A DNA stretch of 64,000 bases from Verrucomicrobiia bacterium (GCA_011525695.1 WYBX01000107.1:32392-96391); one strand, 5' to 3'; counted from the first letter of the stretch, positions 1 through 8,365 are shown. A program made the numbers and translations. Notes: generated from the letters alone by a model not told the origin.

Positions 1-180
1 GCGGGCGACGCGGCGGAAGTGGCGTCGGTGGCCGCCGCAGTCGGAGCCTTCGGGTTCGCGAGTGGCAGCGCCGATGCCGCGATCCTCGTGACGCTGCCGC
101 CTGGAGTGTATACTGCGCAGGTCAGTGGCGCCGCTGGGACGACGGGCATCGCACTGGTGGAGGTCTACGAGGTCCCGTAG
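1..180 (+). CDS. C-terminal end of a large secreted/cell-surface protein (partial)
   Basis: An open frame runs from the first base of the window to a TAG at 178-180, giving 59 residues. It ends in LPPGVYTAQVSG, then AAGTTGIALVEVYEVP. In Verrucomicrobiota, especially Opitutaceae, sequences of this kind (LPPGxYTxxVSG, then GxALVEVYE) close very large secreted proteins with immunoglobulin-like or beta-propeller repeats; this is from general knowledge of the group. The tail resembles a small beta-sandwich module. The rest of the gene lies outside the window, so neither length nor function can be judged. No catalytic residue is visible in this part. Confidence 0.7.
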   Translation, partial: AGDAAEVASVAAAVGAFGFASGSADAAILVTLPPGVYTAQVSGAAGTTGIALVEVYEVP

Positions 181-284
181 GAAGACAGGCGACCCTTTTC
201 ATCCACCACCGGTTGTGCTCCGGGTCTCCGGCCCGGGGCCCAGCCGGGAGTTGCGGAGCATGATGACCTCACTACGGTTTCATC

Positions 285-1004
285 ATGAGTCCCGGCGCCC
301 TGCTTCGGGTTCAGATTACCCCCTTCGGCCTGTTGCTCGCCGGCACGCTGGCGGCGGCGGCTGCGGATGTTTGGGACGACCGGCCGCTCCGGGTGGTGCA
401 GAAATCCGATCTGCATTTTCCGACCATCCTGGTGACCGAGGGCATCACGGCAGGAAAGGTACGGGTGGTGCTGGAAGTCGATGCGGCGGGACGGCTGATG
501 GACGCGCTCGTCACCGGCTACACCCGCGTGGAGCTGGCGGAGGAGCTGCAGCGGAACCTGGGAATCTTCAGCTTCACGCCCGCCAGGCAGCGCGGCGTCC
601 CCGTGCCGTCGCGGGTCGAGGCGACCTTCTCCTTTGCGGCGAAGGGTGGCGTGATATCGATGAACCCGGGGAATGCGGCGAGCGCCCATGTGCGGGGATC
701 AAAGGTCGATCCCATGATTCTGGTCGTGGCGGAGCAGTTCGAGTTGGACCGGCCGCTGGAGGTCGTGCACCAGGTCGCGCCCCAGGTGCCGCGCAAGACC
801 GAGCCGCCGGCGGTGGAGCCGCGGGTGCACGTGCAATTCTACATCGATGCCGAGGGCCGGCCGAGGATGCCGGCGGTGCTGCGGGCGACGGACGAGGAGT
901 ATGCGAAGGCGGCGGTCGCGGCGCTGGCGGAATGGCGGTTCGCGCCGCCGCGGCGCGAGGGCCGGCCGGTGCATGTCCGGGCGGTCCAGGAGTTCGTTTT
1001 TTGA
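285..1004 (+). CDS. Secreted TonB C-terminal-domain-like protein
   Basis: 239 residues. A hydrophobic N-terminus with an AAAAA-type cleavage region around residues 20-27 suggests export. Two tandem modules resemble the TonB C-terminal fold. One, at about residues 55-125, contains VRVVLEVDAAGRLMDALV and FSFTPARQRGVPV. The other, at about 170-239, contains VHVQFYIDAEGRPRMPAVL and EWRFAPPRREGRPV. The pattern of a beta strand, then DxxGR, then the (E/F)W.F.PA...G.PV ending is characteristic of energy-transducer TonB-family proteins. No N-terminal membrane anchor plus proline-rich spacer of classical TonB is present, so it is more likely a periplasmic TonB_C-only protein, common in Opitutaceae, than a true energy transducer. 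It stands alone, with a repeat-rich gap downstream. Confidence 0.65.
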   Translation: MSPGALLRVQITPFGLLLAGTLAAAAADVWDDRPLRVVQKSDLHFPTILVTEGITAGKVRVVLEVDAAGRLMDALVTGYTRVELAEELQRNLGIFSFTPARQRGVPVPSRVEATFSFAAKGGVISMNPGNAASAHVRGSKVDPMILVVAEQFELDRPLEVVHQVAPQVPRKTEPPAVEPRVHVQFYIDAEGRPRMPAVLRATDEEYAKAAVAALAEWRFAPPRREGRPVHVRAVQEFVF

Positions 1005-1079
1005 TCGGCCAGCCCTGGGCGGCGGGTCAGCAGTCGGTCGATTTCAGATCTGAGATCTCAGATTTCAGACCCCGGACCC

Positions 1080-1351
1080 CGATCCGACATCCGCCCTCCG
1101 TCCTCTGTCGTCCGCCATCCATCCTCCATCCTCCATCCTCCATCCTCCGTCCTCCGCTGTCCTTCCTTGTCCTCCGACCTCTGACTTCTGGCTTCTGACT
1201 TCCGACTTCCGACGTCCGACCTCCGACCTCCGACCTCTGTCGTCCGTCCTCAGTCCCTCAGTCCCTAGTCCCTAGTCCCTAGTCCCTAGTCCCTAGTCCC
1301 TAGTCCCTAGTCCCTAGTCCCTAGTCCCTAGTCCCTAGTCCTTAGTCCTCC
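1080..1351. repeat. Low-complexity heptanucleotide tract
   Basis: The 346-base gap between two genes holds no gene. It carries runs with a 7-base period: variants of TCCATCC near 1115-1150, of CCGACTT near 1185-1240, and then AGTCCCT repeated 11 times without error at 1260-1336, followed by decayed units to about 1351. Just upstream, at 1047-1075, there is an inverted AGATCTGAGATCT-type repeat. The different motifs sharing one period look like successive expansion and decay of a slipping 7-mer. Confidence 0.85.
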
Positions 1352-1355
1352 TCGT

Positions 1356-2057
1356 CTACTTGTTCACGCGGAAATTCACGATGTCGTAATCCTGGATGAC
1401 GTACGCGCGCTGCTCGAGCCGGAGCTTCCCGGCGTGCTTGGCCTGCTTCTCGCCGCCCGCAGCGATGAAATCATCCCAGCCGATGACCTCGGCGCGAATG
1501 AAGCTCTTGAGCAGATCAGTGTGGATGGTTGCGGCCGCCTCGGGGGCCGTCAGCCCGCGCCGGATCGGCCAGGCACGATTTTCGATCCCTCCGACGGTGA
1601 GGAAGCAGATGATTCCGCTTTCAGCCAGGACCCGGACCAGGAACTCGTCGAAATGCGCCAGTTCCTCCGTCGTGCCGACAATCACCGGCTTCGCCGTGAG
1701 AAAGGCATGGGCCTCGGTCGACTGCCAGTCCGCCGGCTCGAGCCCGGCCTCGCTGATGAATTTTTCGGCCTCGAGCGCGGCCTTCATCTTCTGCAAGCCG
1801 GCCGTTTCGCCGGCGGCCGGATTGCGCGCCAGCCGCGTCTCCACGAGCTCGAGATCCTGCAGGATTAGTTCGAGCCGGCTCTCGGCCGTGGTGACGATGG
1901 CGTCGGACTTGAGGGCGTCCTCCGCGCCGACGACGTCGACCTGGGCGTAGACCTTCTTCTTGGCTTCAACGAGCTTGTCCGCCTGGTCGAGCCGCGGATC
2001 CTTCACATTATGCCGGCCGGGATGGATGTCGCTCAGACCGTAGACGGAGATTTTCAT
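1356..2057 (-). CDS. YchF C-terminal (DUF933/TGS-like) domain protein lacking the GTPase domain
   Basis: 233 residues. The last ~90 residues (ENRAWPIRRGLTAPEAAATI, then HTDLLKSFIRAEVIGWDDF, ending in YVIQDYDIVNFRVNK) match the TGS-like DUF933 domain of the universal ATPase/GTPase YchF/OLA1: RAW-I+-G--AP-AA--IHTD---FIRAEVI--DD and V-DGD---FR. The middle (residues 65-125) resembles YchF's helical insertion. The N-terminus has no Walker A (GxxxxGKS) and no G3/G4 motifs. It is therefore a stand-alone C-terminal half, as found as a separate gene in Verrucomicrobiota. YchF binds ribosomes and ATP; a version without the nucleotide domain could act as a ribosome-binding or regulatory partner (inference). 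It is divergent from the DUF4870 gene. Confidence 0.75.
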   Translation of the reverse strand: MKISVYGLSDIHPGRHNVKDPRLDQADKLVEAKKKVYAQVDVVGAEDALKSDAIVTTAESRLELILQDLELVETRLARNPAAGETAGLQKMKAALEAEKFISEAGLEPADWQSTEAHAFLTAKPVIVGTTEELAHFDEFLVRVLAESGIICFLTVGGIENRAWPIRRGLTAPEAAATIHTDLLKSFIRAEVIGWDDFIAAGGEKQAKHAGKLRLEQRAYVIQDYDIVNFRVNK

Positions 2058-2179
2058 GGTGAGGTTGGAGGTTCAGGCTGAACCGACTTCCCGCGCCGCG
2101 CGAGCGCAAGTTGGTTTGCCACGATTCGCGGTGACGCCGCCGCGAATCCCATCCACACTCGGAGTCCCCCGAACTCCCC

Positions 2180-2548
2180 ATGAGCAACGAAATCCCGGTC
2201 AACGAACCCGCCGTCCGCGTGAACACGAGTGACAAGCTCCTCATGATTCTGTGTCACGTCTCCCCCTTCATCGGGCTGCCGTTCCTGCTGCCCTTCATCG
2301 TGTGGCTGATCAAGAAGGGCGAGCCCGATCCCGTGGCCGTCCATGCCGCCGAGGCCTTCAACTTCCATCTCTCCTATGCGGTGTATGCGCTGCTATGCGT
2401 CCCGCTCACGTTCATCTTCATCGGGGTCCCGCTCCTTGTCGTCATCGGTGTGGCCACGCTGATCCTGGCCGTGATTGCCGCCGTCCGCGCGGCCGACGGA
2501 ATCCTCTACCGATATCCGCTCACCTTCCGGCTCATGCCGGAACGGTGA
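2180..2548 (+). CDS. DUF4870 membrane protein
   Basis: 122 residues with three to four hydrophobic segments: about residues 22-45, 60-80 and 80-100. The order is that of DUF4870 small membrane proteins: a cytosolic N-terminus, then LLMILCHVSPFIGLPFLLPF with a WLIKK turn, a HAAEAFNFHLSYAVY motif, and a final helix pair. The H(A/G)(A/K)(E/Q)A(F/L)NF motif is the family hallmark. Function is unknown across the family. The gene stands alone between the divergent DUF933 gene and a repeat. Confidence 0.85.
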   Translation: MSNEIPVNEPAVRVNTSDKLLMILCHVSPFIGLPFLLPFIVWLIKKGEPDPVAVHAAEAFNFHLSYAVYALLCVPLTFIFIGVPLLVVIGVATLILAVIAAVRAADGILYRYPLTFRLMPER

Positions 2549-2632
2549 ACGGGAAGCCCAGGTTTGCCTTCTCCAGGAGGAAGAGCCGGTTTGGACGGGA
2601 CGACCTTGCCGCGTCGTCCGCAAACCGATTGG

Positions 2633-2707
2633 GTAGGGGCGAAGCCTTGTCTGCGCCCTCAGGACCGTTCAATCACCATGTGGGCGCAGGCAAGACTGCG
2701 CCCCTAC
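2633..2707. repeat. R2 interspersed palindrome (GTAGGGGCG type)
   Basis: A 75-base element reads GTAGGGGCGAAGCCTTGTCT, then GCGCCC, a spacer with GGACCGTTCAATCACC, and back through GGGCGCAGGCAAGACTGCGC to CCCCTAC. The ends pair to form a long imperfect hairpin. The same family recurs at 19231, 32488, 36622 and 41232 in shorter or degenerate form. It lies upstream of the DUF2868 gene. Confidence 0.85.
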
Positions 2708-2776
2708 GAATCCGTCCCCGATCCTGATGCGCCTGCCCATCTGAGACGGCGGATTGCCAGCCCGGGCGAATTCCCA

Positions 2777-4333
2777 ATGGTGATGCCGATGCCGCAGCGC
2801 CGTCGCACCCAACCGGAGATTCCCGACATCGTGGCGCTGGCCAATGCGCTGGACCGCGACGAGCGGCGGCCCCCGGCCGAACTGGTCGCGCGCGAGCGAC
2901 GGACTGCGTCGCTGCTTCCATCAGGGACCGAAGATCGCATGGCCCTCGCGCTGGCTTGGCTGGACGCGACGGAAGCGGAGGATCCGGCGTTGACGGCGCT
3001 GCACCAGCGGGCGGAATCGGCCCTGCACCTGACCGGCTTCCTGGTGGGCTTGGCGGCCGTGGTCATTGGCTGGAGCGCGACGCTGGCGGCGTTCTATTTT
3101 GACGGTTCCGGCCGGGTGAATGCGGTGCTGGTGCTGGCGCTGTTTGTCGGGCTGCCGGGAGTGATGCTTGTTCCCTTTCTGGTGGCGGCAGTGCCGGCTC
3201 ACATTGCGGAGAAACTGCCGGGCGCACCGGCGCTGGCCGCGCTCGCGCGTACCTTCAGCGCGGGCCGGATCGCGCCCTGGCTGTGGCGGTTTTTCCCGCA
3301 TGACTTGCGCGAATCGCTCGCGCTGGTTTCCGGCCGGATGGGAAGGCATCAGCGGCTTTATGCCAGCCTGCAGAAATGGGCGCTGCTGCGGTGGTCGCAG
3401 GGGTTTGCGGTGATGTTTCAAACCGCTGCACTCGCGGCCTGCGTGATCCTGGTGGTGTTCACGGACCTCGCGTTTGGCTGGAGCACGACACTGACCAGCG
3501 GTGATCCGGCCGTCGATGCGCGGCGGCTCCATCGAATCACGTCCGTGGCGGCGGCGCCCTGGAGCTGGGCGGTTCCCGGTGCACGACCGTCGCTCGAACT
3601 GATCGAGGAGTCGCGCTACTTTCGGGCGGCCGCCGTGGCGGTGTCGCGGGCGGAGGCGGCCCGGCTGGGCGGCTGGTGGCGATTCCTCGTGCTGGCGATC
3701 GCGGTTTACGGACTGTTGCCCCGGATCCTGACGTTTGCCTTTGCCCGTGCCCGGCTGCGCGCGGCGGCCCGTGCCGCGGTGATTTCCAGTCCCGGGCTCT
3801 CGGCCGTGTTTCGCCGGATCCACCGCGCCCAGATCGAGACACGCGCAGCCGCCGACGAACCCGCCGGAGCGGTCGAGTTGCCAGCAGTCCGTGACGAACA
3901 TGCGGGCTTCGCTCCTGGCGCGAAAGTCAGTGCCGTGATCAACTGGGCGGACATTCCGGTGGGGCCGGCTATCCTTGCCGGTGCCTTTCCCGAAGCGGAG
4001 GTATTCGGGGCGGGCGGCGCCGGGGGCGTGCAGCAGGATCTCGCGCTGGCGGAAAAGATCGGCGGCGATGCCGGCGGAAAGGGTGGAGATGCGCTCGTGC
4101 TGGTGAAGGCCTGGGAGCCGCCGGTCATGGAGTTCATCGATTTCGTCCAGTCGTTGCGCACCGCCATGGGCGGTCAGCCACGCGCCATCGTGGTCCTGCC
4201 GGTGGGTCTCGAGCATCCGGAGGAGCTTGGGCCCGGCTCGGACGCACAGGTGAAACTCTGGCGCGATCGGCTGGCGGCCATTGGCGATCCCTGGCTGCGC
4301 GTGGCGGCCGGCCGGGCGGAGGTGCAACCGTGA
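2777..4333 (+). CDS. DUF2868 membrane protein
   Basis: 518 residues from the ATG at 2777. Upstream in-frame ATGs were rejected because they would translate the R2 repeat. The order fits DUF2868: a soluble N-terminus; two hydrophobic segments near residues 85-135; a conserved cytosolic stretch with RFFPHDLRESLALVSGRMGR; two further membrane segments near residues 215-240 and 300-320; and a soluble C-terminal ~190 residues. The C-terminal part contains VNWADIP and a VLVKAWEPPVMEFIDFVQSL stretch. The stop overlaps the ATG of the DUF3482 GTPase by 4 bases. This pairing is recurrent, so the two probably work as one membrane GTPase complex; the process is unknown. Confidence 0.85.
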   Translation: MVMPMPQRRRTQPEIPDIVALANALDRDERRPPAELVARERRTASLLPSGTEDRMALALAWLDATEAEDPALTALHQRAESALHLTGFLVGLAAVVIGWSATLAAFYFDGSGRVNAVLVLALFVGLPGVMLVPFLVAAVPAHIAEKLPGAPALAALARTFSAGRIAPWLWRFFPHDLRESLALVSGRMGRHQRLYASLQKWALLRWSQGFAVMFQTAALAACVILVVFTDLAFGWSTTLTSGDPAVDARRLHRITSVAAAPWSWAVPGARPSLELIEESRYFRAAAVAVSRAEAARLGGWWRFLVLAIAVYGLLPRILTFAFARARLRAAARAAVISSPGLSAVFRRIHRAQIETRAAADEPAGAVELPAVRDEHAGFAPGAKVSAVINWADIPVGPAILAGAFPEAEVFGAGGAGGVQQDLALAEKIGGDAGGKGGDALVLVKAWEPPVMEFIDFVQSLRTAMGGQPRAIVVLPVGLEHPEELGPGSDAQVKLWRDRLAAIGDPWLRVAAGRAEVQP

Positions 4334-5745
4334 ACCCGCCGACCTTCGCCATCGTCGGGCATCCCAACAAGGGCAAGTCCAGCCTCGTGGCCACGCTGGC
4401 ACGCGACGCGTCCGTCCGGATCGGTCCCGAGCCGGGCACCACGGTCTATGCCCGCGAGTTCCCGATGCGCGTCGGCGGCCGGGTGCTTTACACGCTGGTC
4501 GACACGCCCGGGTTCCAGCGCGCGCGCGCAGCGCTCGACTGGCTTCGGCAGCACGACACGGATGCCGCCTCGCGGCCGGCGATGGTGGCCCGGTTCATTC
4601 GCGAGCACGAGGCCGACGGGATTTTTCGCAATGAATGCGAGCTGCTCCGGCCGGTCGTCGCCGGGGCCGGACTGATCTACGTGGTCGACGGCGCGACGCC
4701 GTATGGGCCGGAGTATGACGCGCAGATGGAGATCCTGCGGTGGACGGGACAGCCGAGCCTTGCGGTGATCAATCCGATCGGGGAACCGCGTTTTGTCGAA
4801 CCCTGGCGGCGCGCGCTCGAGCAATTCTTTCGCGTGGTCCGGGTGATGGACGTCCTGCAGGCGCCTTTTGAGCAGCAGCTGGAGCTCCTGCGCGCCTTCG
4901 GGCAGCTGCGCGAGGAGTGGCGGAGCCCGGTTGACGCGGCGGTCACGGCGCTGATCGAGCACCGGGAGCGGCAGGTCGAGGATGCCGCCCGGGTGATGGC
5001 GGAGATGATAGCCGACGCGGTCACCCATCAGGAAATCCGGGATTTGAGCAAGGATGTGGACCCCGCGCCCCATGCGGCCGCGCTCGAGGAAAGCTATCGC
5101 GGTCGGGTCCGGCAGATCGAGGAAGTGGCCCGGCGGGAGGTCGAGGCGATCTATGGATTCGACGAAGTGGATCGGGAGGAAGCCGCGATGAAGCTGCTGG
5201 AAACCGATCTGCTGTCGCGCGAGAGCTGGCTGGCATTCGGCTTGAAGAAGCGGGACCTCGTGGTCGTGAGCGCGACCGGCGGGGCCATTGCCGGTGGCGT
5301 GATCGACTCGGCGCTGTTGGGCGCGTCGTTCCTGACCGGTTCCGTGATTGGCGGAGTCATCGGCGGTGCGATGGGATACTTTTCGTCGGAAAAGCTGGGC
5401 GACCTGAAGCTGCTGCACCAGCCGATGGGCGGTGTGCGGCTGCGGTTTGGGCCGAGCCGGAACGTGCAGTTTCCCTTTGTGCTGCTGAACCGCGCATTGC
5501 TGCATCACGCGGTGGTGGCGGGCCGGACCCATGCGCAGCGCGGAGTGATGAGGGTCGGGTCATCGTCGGGCACGGCGGGTCAGCCGTCGGGAGGGTCGAC
5601 ACGCGAGCTCGCGCGGATCTTCGACCGGCTGCGCCGCAGCGAGCCGGGATCCGAATCGCGTGCGGCCGCGCTGGTTTACCTCACCGGCGCGATCGAGGCG
5701 CTGATTCGGAATGACGGGAGCGACTCATCGCCAATCAAGGGGTGA
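4330..5745 (+). CDS. DUF3482 GTPase, partner of the DUF2868 protein
   Basis: 471 residues. The N-terminal P-loop GTPase domain shows G1 GHPNKGKSS at residues 9-17, a likely G2 threonine in EPGTT, and G3 DTPG near residue 58. A YVVDGATPYGPEYDAQMEIL stretch follows. The expected NKxD specificity motif is replaced by VINPIGE. The middle is helical. A hydrophobic glycine-rich segment at about residues 305-355 (GGAIAGGVIDSALLGASFL and GGVIGGAMG) probably inserts in or lies on the membrane. It is translationally coupled to DUF2868 by an ATGA overlap. The family is known only as DUF3482; the physiological role is open. Confidence 0.85.
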   Translation: MNPPTFAIVGHPNKGKSSLVATLARDASVRIGPEPGTTVYAREFPMRVGGRVLYTLVDTPGFQRARAALDWLRQHDTDAASRPAMVARFIREHEADGIFRNECELLRPVVAGAGLIYVVDGATPYGPEYDAQMEILRWTGQPSLAVINPIGEPRFVEPWRRALEQFFRVVRVMDVLQAPFEQQLELLRAFGQLREEWRSPVDAAVTALIEHRERQVEDAARVMAEMIADAVTHQEIRDLSKDVDPAPHAAALEESYRGRVRQIEEVARREVEAIYGFDEVDREEAAMKLLETDLLSRESWLAFGLKKRDLVVVSATGGAIAGGVIDSALLGASFLTGSVIGGVIGGAMGYFSSEKLGDLKLLHQPMGGVRLRFGPSRNVQFPFVLLNRALLHHAVVAGRTHAQRGVMRVGSSSGTAGQPSGGSTRELARIFDRLRRSEPGSESRAAALVYLTGAIEALIRNDGSDSSPIKG

Positions 5746-5755
5746 ATCATGAATT

Positions 5756-5788
5756 CATGGAGGGCCGGGCTCCGCCCCGGCCGCCGCC
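5756..5788. repeat. Partial R1 repeat unit
   Basis: CATGGAGGGCCGGGCTCCGC followed by CCCGGCC forms one arm of the R1 family, a 7-bp stem with a GCTCCGC-type loop. It lies between the DUF3482 stop and the TTG start of the next gene. Confidence 0.6.
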
Positions 5789-5827
5789 GTCGGCGCTTCA
5801 GCCACTTGCGGCACGCGGATTTCTGGT

Positions 5828-6730
5828 TTGGCCCGGAGGCGTTCGACGGCACGCTCAGACGCCGTGGAGATCATTGCCCATCGCGGTGCCTCGCACGATG
5901 CGCCGGAAAACACATTGGCCGCAGCGCGGCTCGCCTGGGCGCAAAGCGCCGACGCGCTCGAGTGTGACGTGCAGCTCACGCGCGATGGCCGGCTGGCGGT
6001 CATTCACGATCACGATACCCGGCGGCTGGCTGGCGTCACCGGCCGCGTGGCGGAGATCACGCTGGCGGAACTGCAGCGGCTCGACGTGGGCCGCGGGCGG
6101 GGGCCGGAGTTCGCGGGTGAGCGGATTCCGTCGCTCGAGGCACTGCTGGCGGTGACGCCGCCGAAACGGCGGGTGTTCGTCGAATTGAAGGGAGGTCCGG
6201 AGCTGGTTCCGCCGCTGGTGTCGGCGCTGAACCTTGGCTCTTCAGGAAAACCCGGTTGGTCGAATGGCGCTGATGAGACCGCGGAGGGCACGGCTGCTGT
6301 TCCCCGCGTGGTTCAGGAAACGGCCCGCCGACAAGTGGCGGCCCCACACTCCAGCAAGTTGCCCGGGCTCGGGCAGGTCGGGCCGGAGCGAATCGTAGTG
6401 ATCGCGTTTGATCTCGCGGCGGTGGCGGCGGCGAAGCAGGCGCTGCCGGCGGCCGAAGCGTGCTGGATTGTCGGTTACAAGGCGTCCGCCCCGGCCGACT
6501 GGCTGGGGGAACTGATCGCGGCGGCGCGGAGCCTCGGCTTGGACGGGCTCGATCTCGAGGTGCGGTTTCCCATCGATGCCCCGGCCGTCGAACGGGCGCA
6601 CGCGGCGGGGCTCAAGGTGTATGTCTGGACCGTGGACGATCCGGCGCGGGGGCGGCAGCTGGCCGTGTCCGGCGTCGACGGTATCGCGACGAACCGGCCG
6701 GGCTGGCTGCGAGCCGCGCTGGGCGGTTAG
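5828..6730 (+). CDS. Glycerophosphodiester phosphodiesterase (GDPD family)
   Basis: 300 residues from a TTG at 5828. GDPDs hydrolyse glycerophosphodiesters to glycerol-3-phosphate and an alcohol. Motifs: AHRGASHDAPENTLAA (His18, Arg19, Glu28), LECDVQLTRDGRLAVIHD (Glu45, Asp47, His60), FVELKG (Glu119) and, near the end, VYVWTVDDPARGRQL and GVDGIATNRPG. The barrel is interrupted at residues 137-183 by a Gly/Ser/Arg-rich stretch (GSSGKPGWSNGADETAEGTA) that does not look like GDPD. The stretch may be an in-frame insertion of foreign or repeat DNA at about 6236-6376. No signal peptide is seen, so it is probably cytoplasmic. Start choice is uncertain because no ATG fits. Confidence 0.85.
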   Translation: MARRRSTARSDAVEIIAHRGASHDAPENTLAAARLAWAQSADALECDVQLTRDGRLAVIHDHDTRRLAGVTGRVAEITLAELQRLDVGRGRGPEFAGERIPSLEALLAVTPPKRRVFVELKGGPELVPPLVSALNLGSSGKPGWSNGADETAEGTAAVPRVVQETARRQVAAPHSSKLPGLGQVGPERIVVIAFDLAAVAAAKQALPAAEACWIVGYKASAPADWLGELIAAARSLGLDGLDLEVRFPIDAPAVERAHAAGLKVYVWTVDDPARGRQLAVSGVDGIATNRPGWLRAALGG

Positions 6731-6819
6731 ATCCGCTGCAGGATCCGGCGTTCGGCATCGGTGCGGGCGTTGCGGACCAGCCACATCGTGAGCGCGGCGC
6801 CGACCACGGGGATGATACC
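6727..6819 (-). pseudogene. Possible C-terminal remnant of a membrane protein
   Basis: On the minus strand, a 30-codon open stretch reads IIPVVGAALTMWLVRNARTD, then AERRILQRI and a stop. It is immediately preceded by repeat element R1, so no upstream coding part survives. The hydrophobic segment followed by a charged helix looks like a genuine C-terminus rather than random translation. It overlaps the GDPD stop by four bases. With so little sequence I cannot assign a family, and chance coding is possible. Confidence 0.3.
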
Positions 6820-6821
6820 CT

Positions 6822-6922
6822 CATGGAGGGACGACCTCCGTGGCGTCCTCAAATCCAATGGGACATTCATTCTGCCAGCGGGATCGATCTTCATGGCCGT
6901 GACGGAGCACGGCCCTCCATGA
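6822..6922. repeat. R1 structured interspersed element (reverse orientation)
   Basis: Full ~100-base element from TCATGGAGGGACGACCTCCG to CACGGCCCTCCATGA. The outer TGGAGGG/CCCTCCA stem encloses two 7-bp hairpins: GGACGAC-CTCCGT-GGCGTCC and GGCCGTG-ACGGAG-CACGGCC. The two six-base loops are reverse complements. The core between them contains GGATCGATCTTCATG. Confidence 0.9.
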
Positions 6923-7005
6923 ACGAAGTTCTGAACCTTGTGGCCGAACGCCCGCCACACGGATGGGTTGCCCCGCTCCCGCGGACTACTTACAGATCCG
7001 GGGCC

Positions 7006-8118
7006 ATGCATCCGCCGACCCTCCGCCCGCTGCTCCTCGCGGGAGCCGCCGCCCTCACCCTTGCCAGCCCGCTTTTCGCCGCCGGCGAAACGGCCCCCGC
7101 CTTCGCGGAGATTCTCAAGATCGACGCGCACTCCCATGTCTTCGAGGACATCCCCGAGCTGAACCGGCTGATGCGCGCGGTGAATGTCCGCACGATCAAC
7201 ATCTGCAACAACGGCACCGACGGCTACCTCGACACGATGCACGGCATCGCGCTCGAGCAATACCGGCGGCACCCGGATCTCTTTCCCTTCGAGGCCACCT
7301 TCGATCTGCTGCGGCGCGACGAACCCACCTATGTCCAGGAGGTGATCGCGCACCTCGATCGGATGTTTGCGCAGGGCGCGGTGGGCGTGAAAATCTGGAA
7401 GGAAATCGGCATCGACATCAAGGATCGCGATGGAAAGTTCATCCTGCCGGACGACCCCCGCTTCGATCCGATCTACGCGCACATCGCAAAGCGCGGCAAG
7501 GTGCTGCACGCCCACCTGGCCGAGCCGATCGACGCCTGGCTGCCCCTCGATCCCGAGAGCAACCACTACCACTACTACTCGGCCAATCCGGAATGGCATC
7601 TGTATGGGAAACCCGAGTACCCAAGCCACGCCGCAATCATCGCGGCGCGCGACAACATCATGAGGAAGCACCCCGACCTGGTGGTGGTCGGGGCCCACCT
7701 GGGGAGCCTGGAGCACGATCTCGACGGCATCGCGGAGCGGCTGGCCCGGTATCCGAACTTCGCCATCGAGGTCTCGGCCCGGACCCGCAATCTCACCCGG
7801 CATCCGGCGGAAAAAGTCCGCGCGCTCTTCCTCAAGTATCCCGACCGGATCATGTACGGGATCGACGGGAGTTGGAAACCGTACCGGCTGCCGACGCCGC
7901 CCAGCGAGGCCCAGCGGCAGGGCTACATCAACCGGCTGCGGCTCCAATATCAGAACGATTTCGACTATTACGCGGGTTCGGGCCGGCTGACGTACGCCAA
8001 CCGAGAGGTCGAGGCGCTGAACCTGCCGCGCGCGGTGCTGGAGCAATTCTACCACCGGAACGCGATCCGGATCTTCAGGCTGGACAAGGCGTGGGCAGGC
8101 CCAGCGGCGGCGCAATAG
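7006..8118 (+). CDS. Secreted metal-dependent amidohydrolase (amidohydrolase-2, TIM barrel)
   Basis: 370 residues from the ATG at 7006; longer in-frame starts would run through R1 and the GDPD gene. Residues 1-26 form a clear signal peptide (LLLAGAAALTLASPLFA). The mature protein opens with KIDAHSHVFED, a DxHxH metal-binding motif of amidohydrolase superfamily members. Further expected ligands are Lys/His in VKIWKEIGIDI and HAHLAEP, His in VVGAHLGSLEHD, and Asp in YGIDGSW. The family includes decarboxylases and lactonases acting on aromatic or sugar-acid substrates; the exact substrate cannot be told. The NHYHYYSANPEWHLYG stretch is an unusually aromatic, histidine-rich insertion near the active site. 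Confidence 0.8.
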   Translation: MHPPTLRPLLLAGAAALTLASPLFAAGETAPAFAEILKIDAHSHVFEDIPELNRLMRAVNVRTINICNNGTDGYLDTMHGIALEQYRRHPDLFPFEATFDLLRRDEPTYVQEVIAHLDRMFAQGAVGVKIWKEIGIDIKDRDGKFILPDDPRFDPIYAHIAKRGKVLHAHLAEPIDAWLPLDPESNHYHYYSANPEWHLYGKPEYPSHAAIIAARDNIMRKHPDLVVVGAHLGSLEHDLDGIAERLARYPNFAIEVSARTRNLTRHPAEKVRALFLKYPDRIMYGIDGSWKPYRLPTPPSEAQRQGYINRLRLQYQNDFDYYAGSGRLTYANREVEALNLPRAVLEQFYHRNAIRIFRLDKAWAGPAAAQ

Positions 8119-8365
8119 CCGCGTGTTCGCAACGCATTCCGGCCGAGATGAGCGCGGGCGATGCGGTCCCGGCTTGGCCAGTTCGCAGTGTCGGGCGGTG
8201 ATCATGCAGGATACCGGTTGATCCACGTTCCACTCGCGCCGGGTGGGTATCCGCCCCATCGGAGGGTGGGCACACAGGCGATACATCGGATGGAACGAGG
8301 GTGATACGCTTCCGGTCACAGACCGCATCCCTCGGAGCTGACGACCAGGGCCTTGGGAGAAGGCT

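Noticed and set aside
1260..1336. CRISPR-like array
   Set aside because: The repeat unit is 7 bases with no spacers; it is a simple tandem repeat.
2564..2776. Upstream starts for the DUF2868 gene
   Set aside because: They would translate the R2 repeat, and family proteins do not have this extension.
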